A stretch of DNA of 64,000 nucleotides. Origin: Motacilla alba alba (taxonomy: Eukaryota > Chordata > Aves > Passeriformes > Motacillidae). The DNA lies in NCBI RefSeq assembly GCF_015832195.1, contig NC_052046.1, forward strand, positions 32,702,911 through 32,766,910. Reading direction: 5' to 3'. The position numbers and the translations under genes are program-made. The stretch's first letter is position 1, and every line of letters starts with the position of its first letter. Of the stretch, positions 53,353-64,000 are shown one piece after another. Under the pieces are notes generated by a model, which saw only the letters and a list, made by a program, of their open reading frames with translations, made no database searches and was not told the origin of the DNA.

Positions 53353-53382
53353 CATGATATAGCAAGATGTTGCTATATCATG
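53353..53382. repeat. Hairpin: 12-bp perfect stem, 6-nt loop
   Basis: CATGATATAGCA and TGCTATATCATG are exact reverse complements around a 6-base loop. Several ATCTTGTCAT and TCTTGCAA variants just upstream (53,300-53,355) form short direct repeats. Confidence 0.85.
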
Positions 53383-54779
53383 TTTGAGGGATGCCCATTA
53401 AGAAAATATGGACAAAAGGCAGTTTGCAGTGCTTGAAGGAAAAATGCTTTCCATTTGTCAGGAATGAGCAACAGTTGATTTCAGCCATTTTCAAGTGTCT
53501 TGAAAAGATATGTTCTCTGTCCTGAAAATTATCACTGGAGAAACAGATTAGTTAATACAATGAGGGGTTTTAGTACACTTAAACCACAGTATTTATCACG
53601 GAATAATGAATTTAGTACAAGAGATACAGGAAAAAATAATGCTTTACATTATTTTCTTAGTTTTATATTCTAGCAAGATGTTAACAGAAGTAGGCTTAAA
53701 TATGAACTCCATTACTGTGGTTTTGAAAGCCAAATTATTTTATAAAAGTAGAACGTCTGTTTGAAGGATGTTTTCATACTCGTTGTCCTTGGAACAAGAG
53801 TCATTCAATTTCCTGTAAGTAATAGATGTGGAATAGTGGTGAGTTTGAGGACTGGGCTGGGTGGTTGATGATTTTTGTAGTAGGTCAGCTTAAGGAACTT
53901 GGTAGGTCTTTCTTCTAGTATGGCCTTTTTGCATGGAATTTTTATATCCTAAAATACCAGTCTTTTTTGTAAATCTTTGTAATTTTCTTCTAGCAGTAGT
54001 GTGTTCTTTCTTGATTAATCGTTTCATCTTCTGTAACCTTTCAGTTAATACCTCACTGTAAAATTGTCTTAAGTCAGAGTGGAAACAAATGCACTTTTGT
54101 GCTTTTTCTCTCTCCTGGCATGTATTTCCAACAATCTTGCCTATTTTCTTTAAAAATTGATAGCAAACATTCATCCTAATGTTGTAGAATCTTTAATCTT
54201 AAAAAGTTTTTGTAGGAGTAATGGGAATTGCTTTAACTTCAGTGTAGTCAGCCTAGGAGCAGTTCTTGACAAAAGGCAGAAGCAGGACTGGTTCTGCTTC
54301 CACAATGGTGTGGGCCAGATGCCACTTGTAGATGATTTTAGGGAAGCAAGAAGGGGTAGAACTTAAAGTTATTCAGCCCTCCTTCAGTGGAGCAGTCCAG
54401 ATCCTTGCTTTGGTGCAGCTGTCTGACTTCCTCTCCATGCGTGATGCATTCTTCTACAGTAATGCAGGAAGTGTGGGACTTTGAGTGGCAGATATATCCA
54501 CGTGTGCATTGGTCAGGCATAGACGTGCGAGGAGTCAGGCACTATTAGGAAACACAAAGGTTTGCTGCTTGTGCTCTCAACAGCACATCCTGCTTTGCCA
54601 GTGGCAGTTCATGGCTGTTCTGGACAACATATGCCTTACTAGGGAGTATTATTTTTGTTAAAAAACCTGCATATTAATTCAGTGGCTATCTAAAATTATG
54701 TTAAGGTTGAAGTAAAGGCTCTCCCGAGTAGGGAACACAATGTAAAGACCACTTAATGTAATGGACAGAAAGGTGGTGT

Positions 54780-55028
54780 GGATAAACAGTGCCCAAACAC
54801 AAACAGGAAGTCCACCAAAGGTGGAAGCAAGGACAGCCTGTGAAGAATGTAGAAGACACTGTGCTGATGATGTGCGGAGATGATGTTAATAAATACGAAA
54901 TTCTGATGGATTTTCAATTAGTGAGGAATGTGAAGCTCTGCAGGAATGGATTCTGTAGGTACACTGCAGCAGAAGTAAGGCTAAAGGAAAATAAGGGTCC
55001 ACAGCTCAGTGTGGAGATATGGAAAAAG
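54780..55028 (+). pseudogene. CR1 ORF2 fragment (linker between endonuclease and RT)
   Basis: A single open frame of about 80 codons matches the CR1 ORF2 region that joins the endonuclease and reverse transcriptase domains. The sign is a VHQRWKQGQP motif, then a tract ending LVRNVKLCRNGFCRYT (in family members ...ARDVK-NKKGFYRY...), then KENKGPQ. It is far too short to be active and stops near 55,028. The reverse transcriptase catalytic part is absent. It is an internal CR1 relic, unlike the 3' ends found elsewhere in the window. Confidence 0.8.
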
Positions 55029-58000
55029 GTGAGCTAGTTAATTTTTTTTTTTTTAATTGATGAATAAGAATGAGGAAGAAATGCTTCATCAGGAGCCTAC
55101 ATGTCTCCTGAATGTACCCACTTTCCTTGAATATTCCTACTTACAGCCTTTTTTAATTCAAAATTGTGAGAAGGCAGATTAGTATAATCACTGAGTTCTG
55201 TTTTTAATCTTTATAGCATTTCATACCCTTTTCACTGATACATTTCTTCCGTTCATATTTATGCTAAAATGGGAAACTCCATACTGAATGTTTTTAACTG
55301 TTTTCCTAACCTAGTCTCTTGGTTGCTTCTCTTGCAGGGTCAATCAAAATATGTTGAATGAGCAGTCTCAACATGAGGATACTGTAAAACATTTTTTTTT
55401 TCCTAGATAGCAAGCATAAAAGAATACTTAAAATTTTAAGAAATTCTTGACAGAAAGAAAAATTAATATGGGATATTGTACTATACAGTTTTAATTTGAA
55501 GGAAGAAAATAGCTGACAGCCATTCTTACTGTTTTTTACATTATGATAGCAGAAGTTTGTGGCTTTTTTAATATACTGAGATACTGTCCCGGATTACGTT
55601 AAAAAATGGGCTGCATGTCTCAAAAATAAAAGTCAGTAAAAATATCATCAGCTTCATTTTGAAAACTTTATTGTTAACAAGATACTTAAATAGAAGCAGC
55701 TATTGTGGTTCTTTTCTTATGCATTAGATTCCTAGATACAAAGTCAAAACAGATCACAAGGGCAGCTTTTTGTTGGATTTGAGACATCTTAAGGAAAATA
55801 TTAAAGTATGTTGTAAGTGCAGGTTGTCAACTGACTTTTAAAATATGGCTTGCAGATGAAGCCTTTTCTAATCAAGTTTTGCATAAGAATTTTACTATCT
55901 CATTTTTTGTAAGGATGCAGAATAAGCCATTTTCACTTTTTGAAAAAGTAGGGCTTGCAGATGAGACTGCATCTCTTTTCTGAATTTTGTGTATTTTCAT
56001 TGTTTATTTTATTAAAGATGCAGCCTTTGCAATAATATTTTTTAAAAATGCAACTCATATGCCTTTATGTGAAAATTGACCAGTGACGGCAAAACAAACC
56101 ACTTACTATTAATCAAAATAATGACAGAAGTGTTAGCTTGTTTCTGCACTCATTTTGAAAATATTTACATGTATTCAAAATACATACTTTTTAATGTACT
56201 TTTTTTGTACTTTTGACTTCTTTCATCATCCCAACGTACATTTCATTTTACTAAACCAATTTGGTGCTTTCTTAAATGTCTCCATAATTCATGAGAACTT
56301 GAAAAAGAAAAGAACATTTCTGTAAGTACTGCATACTTTTGCTTTGTGTTTTGATCATCCTATGCTGAGGTATTGTAGTCATTGTGAGATCTCAGAGACA
56401 ATTCTAATTAACTTCTTGCTGTATCTTTGTACTTAATTTATTCTGGAGAAGCAAAGAATAATATCTGCAACAAAAAGTGAATCTTCTTACCGTGGTGGAT
56501 AACTACTAAACTGTCTAAATATGCTTAATCAACTGTTCTTTTTTCTCCATATTCTTCTGAACAGTATTTCCATAGAAATGAGATCTTTTGAAGGGTTTGT
56601 GGTGGGAGGGGGGGAAGAAATTGGAGATTACTGTAGGTATCTTAATACTCACTTGGAAATCAATTAATTCAGAATGGCGACTGCAGCTGCTATGACTATT
56701 CCAACTGATGCTTTTGCGTGTAAAATCTTATTTCCCCCATGGCTACCTACTGCAAAAAAAAAAAAAGTGCTGGACAGATGTATTGGCACTTTTGTTTAGG
56801 TGAGGATTTAGTGAACACATAGATGAATAGTAAGAGGTAGAATAATGGTGCCTTTAGGAGATGAAAGTCATGCCTTGCGAATCACTGGGAGGTCTTTGAA
56901 GGAATAAATACGTAGTACATATTGTTGATTTAGTCTTTATAATGTTTTGTATTATAAAAAAAGGACATTGTCCAGCTTTCACCAAAGCCTCTAGTGGTTT
57001 TATGTGGTTTTAGTTTGGTTTTTCTTTTTTTAAAGCTGTTCATTAATATGAATTTTCTTCTTTTAGTCATGGTGTTAAGCATAGTAAGTGGAAGAGAATA
57101 TATATGCTTGGCTTTTGTAGTGTTGGTAAGCTAACAGTGGAGTTTTGTGCAGATCAATGCTGGAAATGAATCAGAAAAAGTGAATGAATGACAGAGCTTG
57201 ATGATTCCAGAATTTTGTGGTAGTGAAGATACTAATATTTAAAACACTGCAAAACTGATCAACTGGGCAGCTAAATGACTGAAGAAATTAAATGGTAATA
57301 AATTCTAAGTAGTACTTGTGGTGGTGGTGAGAATTACATTTCCAGTACTTCATTTTTACTGGATTGAAAGAAATTGGCTTTTGCCAATACCACAAGGAGG
57401 TGGATATCAGAGTTAACATATATATCTGTGAAAATGCTAGATTGCTCTTCCTTGTCTTCAGACAGAAGACAGTCTGTTCCTATTAAAATTAATTGCTTTA
57501 CTCTATACTGTATAAATTGTCCTTGTGTTTGTAAAAAACAACCAAATAAACTAGTAAAAGTATAAAGAAGAGTGTCAAGATTGATCATATATGGCACAAC
57601 ATCTGTGTACAGTGTAACAAAATCGGAAGAGGATTCTCCAGGATATAAAGTGATGCTGGAGTTTTACACAATTCACATATTTGTCCTGGATGGATCTTGT
57701 GTACCAGTATTTTTTGGGGTGGTTTTAACAGCCTGTTTGAAAATCTGTGTGTAATAAAAGCAAACGTCTTTTTGTGTTTTGTTATGATCACTTCTTTCTG
57801 CCTTTACTCCTTATCCTGGGCAAATCAGGTGACAGGTTTCTCTTGCTGAAGTTTCAAGATCTCTAGGAAAGGACAGAAACTAATTCATTTTTTCTTCCAT
57901 GGAGCTTGAAGAAAGGACTGGAGGAGAAGTAATTTTCCTGGAGACAGTGCATACTGGGAAGAAGAATGAAAACCAGAAGTTCTTTTTTTCCTGCATGGTG

Positions 58001-58224
58001 TCTAATCTTTGAACTCTTATGCCCTCTGGAAGCAGACAGAGAGGTTGTGCATACGCGGCCTGTGTATTCATGTGCTTCTGCTTCACGCCGCATCTCTGCA
58101 GGTTCGTCTGTCCCCACTATTTGTTTCTGTTTCCGTCTCTTAACAGAACGTAGGTGGGGTTATTACGAGGATTGCACCCATTTGTCAGTCACTATCTTGT
58201 TGTTTGGGAATGCTGTGAGCATCC

Positions 58225-58450
58225 AGCACGGCCTTTCGCTGGCTGCCTCGGTGGCGCCTTGCTGGCTCTGGCTGCTGCCGGGCGGGAGCGGCGGCGCCGC
58301 GCCAGGGCTGCCCCGCGCCCTCTCCTGGCAGGTAGCGCTGCCTTCCTGCCGCTCTGCTGAAGCCGCGCTGCTGGCAGCCGCCGGCGCTGCTGGCAGCCGC
58401 GCCGAATACCGCGGATAGTAACTCAAAACCCCCGGCACTTCCAGCCAACG
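58225..58450. promoter_or_regulatory. Isolated CpG-dense patch in SRFBP1 intron 3
   Basis: By hand count about 26 CpG dinucleotides fall in roughly 210 bases (58,229-58,434), surrounded by AT-rich intron. It contains a 19-bp-period duplication (GCGCTGCTGGCAGCCG at 58,365 and 58,384) and a CTCF-like site. Open frames of 150 (+) and 131 (-) codons cross it but give low-complexity Ala/Gly/Ser/Arg peptides with no recognised domain. It could be an alternative or lncRNA promoter, an insulator, or a GC-rich repeat remnant; the sequence alone does not decide. Confidence 0.55.
58314..58328 (-). promoter_or_regulatory. CTCF-like motif
   Basis: CGCGCCCTCTCCTGG matches the reverse complement of the CTCF core consensus (CCASYAGRKGGCRSR) at 14 of 15 positions; the mismatch is one position in the centre. 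It lies inside the CpG-dense patch. Binding is inferred only. Confidence 0.45.
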
Positions 58451-61393
58451 CAGCGCTGCTTGGAAATATGTTAACCCTCAAGTCGCATGTGGTTGTTGTT
58501 TTAATATTAGGAAAGCACTGTGGAACAAAGTGTGTCAGTACAATGAAATGGCAGATTGCAATGCAGGGGAACACTGACATTCAGAACTAAGGGATGTTTG
58601 AAGAAAAAGGAATATTCAAATTATGATAGTTTTGGCATCATGCTTGCTGTGCTTCTAAGCTTGTTTTACTTTTTTGTCATTTTTATATGCTTGTAGTTGT
58701 AGTTTACTTTCATAATACCATCCACTTCTGAAATTGTCACAAGATTGCAGACTTGTTAATTGCTTTCTGTATGCTGTGGTGAAAATAGTGACTGCTCTCT
58801 GAATGTGACTACTGAATCAGATGTGAACCTCCAAAATGAAACAATTCGTTTAATCTAATTGACAGAATAAAATGCCAAGTTCACAGTGTTCATCTCAGTA
58901 GACTGATGTAATTGCTGGCATTTGACTTGCATACCTCTTGAAATATTAAATTAGTTTATAAACGTGGCAGAGAAGAGTGGCCTATACTTGCCAGATAAAG
59001 TTTGGGTATTTTACAAGAGCTTGAACAATTAGCCTTGTTAAGAGTTTTTTTGGGGAGTTGTTTTATTCATTTTGTTTTGTTATTAAAGCTTGGATAAGTA
59101 GTCTTTCTCTCAGCTGCTTGTTCTGCTTTTAGAAGAGGTTATGCAGCATAGAAGAAGGAGGGTATTTAGCTTGAGGAAGGTAACCATTTGTGCAAAACTG
59201 TGTTTATAAGAACATGGTGTCAATTGGTTAGATAGGTATTTTTGTAACTTTAATTTTCTGCAAAACAACAAACCCAGAAAAGTGTACAATTTTGTATTGT
59301 GAAACTTACTAGATGAAAATTCACAGGTTGACACTGAATTTCACTTGGATCTAAACTGAGACAGCAATACTGTAGACATTTAGTAATGTTTAAAACTTGT
59401 GCCAGCAAAAACCTGACACCAGTATAGTTTACAAAAAGAACAATTGCTAGACAAGTTCCCCTTGAAGTACATTCTTAAATTCCCAACGATTAACTGTGAT
59501 TTTGGAGTGGTTTTGGGTTTTTTTGACTGGTTAGGAATAGTTAATTTGCACCAAAATCAATTGTCCTTCATTCATCTAAACTGAGGTGATTCCTAAGCTT
59601 CTGATCTTTTTGGCAAGTTGTATTCTGGTAATTTCCTCTAGTGAAGTCTTTGGCTTTGTTATTTTAAAATATGAATTAAATTTTACCATTTTTTTCTTAA
59701 TCTGTTTTGTATATTTCTCTCCCAAGTTGTTATTAAACCAACAAGGTTGAAAATTAATAATTTCAAGAAAGATTACTTTTTTATTTTGAGATGTCTTGTA
59801 TTGAAATCAAAGAACAGTTAAAGCAACATAAAATTCAATAGAACTTTTGAAAATTTTAGGCAGGAGATAAAACATGTAAAGTCATTGAAAATACATTAAA
59901 TGTCTTTGGTGCATACATCAGGAAAATTTGAAACTGTAAAACCATTTCTTCTTAGGCTTTTCTTCCTCTTTGTAATACAGATCTTAGATAAGTTATTAAT
60001 TAAAAACTCCATAATTACTTTTGAACATCATAATAATCTTAAACCCAAGTGATACAGGGGAATGTATTTCAATTATAATTCACTTAACCTGTCTTTCCAA
60101 TTAGAGAGAAAATGTCTTCATTTCTACTGGATAAACTTCTTTTCAGTATATGGTGGTATAGAGCTAAGTAATCCAGTCAGGTCACTGGCAAAAGCTGTGT
60201 TGGCTATACTGGTGAAACAAACAAAAAAAAAATCTAAGTGTGTGCACTTGCTTTGCTGTAGTTGTCTGTCCTTTATGACATAGGTATGTACAGTAAAACT
60301 TGACTTCCACAGAAAGCTACATTTCTACATACATATATTTTCGGACATTTATTAGACTTGCTGTATTGACTGTAAGCTTAGCAAAGGCTAACTTCTTGAA
60401 GTTATTTATTGAAAGAATATGTTGTTTCTGAATATGGCAAACTTCTGAAATGATATTTATTCAAGTACTACTAGATTTCTATTTGAAATCTGTTAGTACA
60501 TCTGTGTCTTTGATAATGAGAAGATTCCAAAACATGCAGAGCATTGCTAGTCAGAAAGACATTCCTACCCCCATTGTAATGTGGCATCTAATTTTCTTAG
60601 AATAAAGAGTACATTAGCAATATGCTGATTTGTTTTGTTTATATTAATTTTGAGTGCACGCATGCCTCAACAGACAGTCTTTACTTTGTCACTATATTAC
60701 ATTGCACTAGATAAAAAGGTCTTCCCAAACATGCATCCCACAGTGGTTAGTTACTATCTTTTATGGTCTCTTACCACACAGTAGAGTCCTGTGTTTTTAA
60801 AGAAGATTTACATGATCACATCAGTTAGATTGTGTCCTTCTGTAATTTGAAAAGAAGAATTTATGCCAGTGAGTCACCAAAGAAATCCTGAATATAGCTT
60901 CCAAAAATATATTCCGTTATTTTTTCTATCTGAAAGGCGTAGGCTCTGGCATAAATGTGCACAAACATTGAAAATCCCAAATGTTGTCTTGCCAGGAAGA
61001 ATGGCAAGTCAAAATGAATGAGGCAGAGAGTTCTTCAACCTTAGTGTGAGTAAACTAGGTATAACTTGTTTTTTTATTTCTTTTCGTAAGAACTTTGTAG
61101 ATGTCTCTGTCTTTTTGAGTATTAAAAATAAATGGGTTTAATGGTATTTTATTTAAATCCAGCATTAACTGTGTCTTACTAGGCGCAGCAAGGCCCTTCC
61201 CTATGTGGTATGAATGGATTGTGGTAACATAGGGGAGCTGAAGTGCTGAAGTTTCCCAGCACATCCTCTGCCCTGAGCCTCAAGTCTAGTTCACCCAAGA
61301 ACTCCAAGAACAAGTCCCCATTTCAGCTGCATGGGCCAGCGAGTCAGCTGATGTTTTCAGGACGGGTGAGTGCAGGTTTTTTCCCAGTGACAG

Positions 61394-61735
61394 TTAAAAA
61401 AAAGCAACTATAAGGAAAGTTTTTAGCATGGAGATGCATAGGTATTTACTAGATTCATGAAGGATTATAGTATTCTTAACAAGTGACTTGGCAGTCTTTG
61501 TAATTTTCTGGACATCAGTCACCTTCAGACCTGTGGCAGGGATGGCCCTAACAGCACCATCCTGGACTTCCTGTCTAATCAGTCTACCTCTCATGAGACT
61601 CTTACTGGCCCCCACTGGATTCTCACCTGTGGATTGAAAATCTCAGTCCTTCTCAGCAGGAAACTCCTGGTAAATATGTAGTACTTTCACATCCACAGAT
61701 GTGCCTGCTGCAAAACGGGGCAATGGTAGGTCTTT
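61394..61735 (-). pseudogene. Unidentified ORF remnant, one internal stop
   Basis: On the minus strand 114 codons are open except for a single TGA at 61,643-61,645. The parts read with coding-like composition, for example VLHIYQEFPAEKD before the stop and GRLIRQEVQDGAVRA and GLKVTDVQKITKTAKSLV after it. I do not recognise the family. It could be a decayed retrocopy, an old transposon fragment or chance; the lack of a known motif keeps confidence low. It lies in SRFBP1 intron 3, antisense to that gene. Confidence 0.25.
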
Positions 61736-64000
61736 TTAGAATTGCTTTAGAAATGCGGTAAATGCAACATCTTAATGAATATCCAATCTGTTTCTTCGCA
61801 CCAAGTAAAATAAATTGAGCAATTGCACAATTTGGGCATTCTCACATTGTCATTCAGCTGGGAGGATAAATTTTTACTGGGAACTGTCACAGTCAGCAAA
61901 GCAGGAAATCATTAAAACAAAAGTGAATTCTCAGGTGAAAAATGCTTTACTGTAGAAGGTGCAGTTGCAAACAAGTAGCAAGTACATTGTTCTGAGTTTA
62001 CCTATCATCAGAGTGCAGTTAGGGAAATTTGGAACAAATCAGCAGACCTCTCTGGAAGGATTTTATGTAATTTACAGGTGATGGATAAAGATGAGAGTGA
62101 CCTGGATTGCCTGGATTCCATTGAGGAAAAAACTAAAGCCAAATGGAAGATGAAATTTCCAGGGCTAAGGCTACAGACTCTTTGTCTAGGATCAGACTTC
62201 TCTTCTTCTGTGCGCTATTACTAAGAAAGATACTGCCTCCCATTTTATTCCTGTTTTAAAAGTTGTAATTAAAAAATGAGAGCAAATACAAAAGATACTT
62301 AAGAGACCTTACATATCTTTAAACTTTTATTCTGTGGATGGAGTTCAGGATATCTAATTACTCAGAAAAGAGCTTGAGAGGTGTTTTACTAATAGTTTAT
62401 AAACACTGTCAGTAAGTCAGGCATCTACTTGAAAATGCTTAGCTTTGTCTGTGATAAAATTACATAGGGACATAGGGATTTTATTATAAAGCAGGTAAGT
62501 CAGTGTAGCACTGATTTGTTAAATAAACTTGCCAACAAGCTTAAGCCACACTTAACTAGACTATGTCATATTTTACTTACCAGATCAATTTGTTTTTATT
62601 CTGTTTATTAATTTTATCCAAACTCTTATTCTGGTAGTACTTTTCATGTTGGTTGTACATCTAATAAAAAGGGGTATTTGAGGAGATAGAGATTTGGGAT
62701 TTATTTATTTTCTTTTTCTAGAGGCAGAGTGTCATTTACTTTGGTGTGGTGGTCCACTAATGTGACTTACTATGGAAATTCTTGTGTGTGTATTTAGATC
62801 ACAGCTACTGACAAGGGATTTGGATTTATAAACTGCTAGGGGAAGAAGGTATTCTTTTTCTTCATAATCAGTTTGATAATAATCAGTTACAGCACTGCAT
62901 TTCTGGAAAACATGCCTTCGCAACTAAAAAAAAAATTTGCTTTTATAATGGATTTAGTTTCTTTTTGGAAGCTGGATAAGCTTTCAGATGAGACATTGCT
63001 GATATATTTCACTACTTTGAAGATACGACATTTTTGTGTATTTTCACAATGGTAATACTTACCCATAAGTCTAAGACTACTTTTTTTTTTTTTCTGAATG
63101 ACTAAAATACTGAACTTCTAAAGACTTAGGGGAGCAAATTGGTTATGAAAAGAAGACATACAGGGATTAAATTGTAGGGGGAAAAAAATCGAAAATAGTG
63201 TTCTGGAATTTTTTCTCTTACACCTTTTTCCTCACTAAGCAACCTAGAAAAATGGCAGAATGTAGCAAGATCAGACTGAATGCTCTGGAAAAATACAAGA
63301 AACTTTGTGAGGAAGTATTCTCAAACACAGGTTTAAGAGTAAAAATTATGGTTATGTTTTAAAAGCTGAAAGTGTATTAAATGGGTAGCAAACTATATAT
63401 ATATATAGCTGAGATTTCACCAGAAATATGACTTTTGATAAGGCTGTTCTGTTTCTATTTCTACATACCTTGATTCTATTACTTTTTTTTTTTGTAGAAG
63501 TTTCAGCATTTTATGATGAAAATCATATTTTTGTATGGAGGGGCTTAAAACTTGCACAGCTAAGAAAATGTGGGAAAAAAATGATGAGAAGTAATGGATT
63601 TTGTGATAAAGGTAAACAAAAAATACTAGTCAAAACAACGTTGAAATTGTGTCTTTTTAGTAGTCTGAGGACTCTTAAATTGCTTCCACAGGCCACTGGC
63701 AGCCTGGGGTTTTTTTCTGAGTCATCTAAAACTGCCTGAGACAGCATAGCTGGGAATACATTTTGTATGAAAAATCTTGCATTTCTGAGATGTGTTGGAG
63801 CCTCATTTGACAGCAAGTTTTTTTGGTTTTGCTGTCTTCCAGAGGCTATTCAATAAAATACATTTCCATGCCTTTTAGGTTAGAACCTCTGTCTTACTCA
63901 GTATCACTTCGATAAAGTGTCATCTGAGCAGCTACAATCAATATAAGCATGAAATCCTATTTTCACATACCATTTACACTTGACATATTTCTCTTCAATA

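Larger units (their letters stand above)
47842..64000 (+). other. SRFBP1: SRFBP1 intron 3, incomplete (at least 16.2 kb)
   Basis: From the GTAATG donor of exon 3 to the window edge there is no recognisable SRFBP1 exon 4, so the gene is cut here. The stretch contains a 1,459-bp solo LTR (50,388-51,846), a CR1 ORF2 piece (54.8 kb), a CpG-dense patch (58.2-58.4 kb) and a cluster of unexplained open frames (61.2-62.2 kb). The LOX gene, which in human lies downstream on the opposite strand, was not seen. Confidence 0.75.

Noticed and set aside
57966..58580. 150-codon (+) and 131-codon (-) frames over the CpG patch
   Set aside because: Low-complexity Ala/Gly/Arg translation on both strands from GC-rich DNA; no domain. 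I considered LOX exon 1 on the minus strand and saw no match.
1..64000. CRISPR arrays, tRNA or rRNA genes, operons
   Set aside because: None seen. Repeats are eukaryotic interspersed or simple repeats, and no cloverleaf or rRNA segment was recognised by eye.

Overview
The window reads as bird nuclear DNA. Three things point that way: scattered CR1 LINE fragments with the typical avian 3' end, at least two avian-type solo LTRs with target-site duplications, and the start of a vertebrate intron-containing gene behind one CpG-island promoter. There are no bacterial operons, and almost every open frame is a chance ORF in AT-rich intergenic or intronic sequence. The organism call is inferred from repeat families recognised by eye; no database search was possible.

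Layout. About 1-23,700 is an AT-rich, gene-poor flank with no convincing exon. It holds CR1 pieces near 1.65, 4.85, 15.8 and 21.4 kb, a 722-bp solo LTR at 16,154-16,875 bounded by a 6-bp duplication, and two weaker LTR-like stretches near 7.6-8.15 and 20.5-20.8 kb. A (AGCC)12 microsatellite and a CpG island with a CCAAT box, GC boxes and an NRF1-like site follow at about 23.85-24.45 kb.

The one real gene is SRFBP1 (serum response factor binding protein 1, BUD22-like) on the + strand. Coding exon 1 (24,211-24,240), exon 2 (46,722-46,810) and exon 3 (47,769-47,841) join in phase to give the N-terminal 64 residues. Intron 1 is 22.5 kb, intron 2 is 958 bp, and intron 3 runs beyond the right edge. 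The rest of the protein is not in the window.

The introns carry more CR1 copies (26.3, 33.9 and 54.8 kb; the last is an ORF2 piece), a 1,459-bp minus-strand solo LTR at 50,388-51,846 with a 5-bp duplication, a locally duplicated segment (30.8/32.3 kb), several short perfect hairpins, an isolated CpG-dense patch with a CTCF-like motif at 58.2-58.4 kb, and a group of unexplained open frames at 61.2-62.2 kb. I found no clearly new biological system. The intronic CpG patch and the 61.2-62.2 kb cluster are the best leads.
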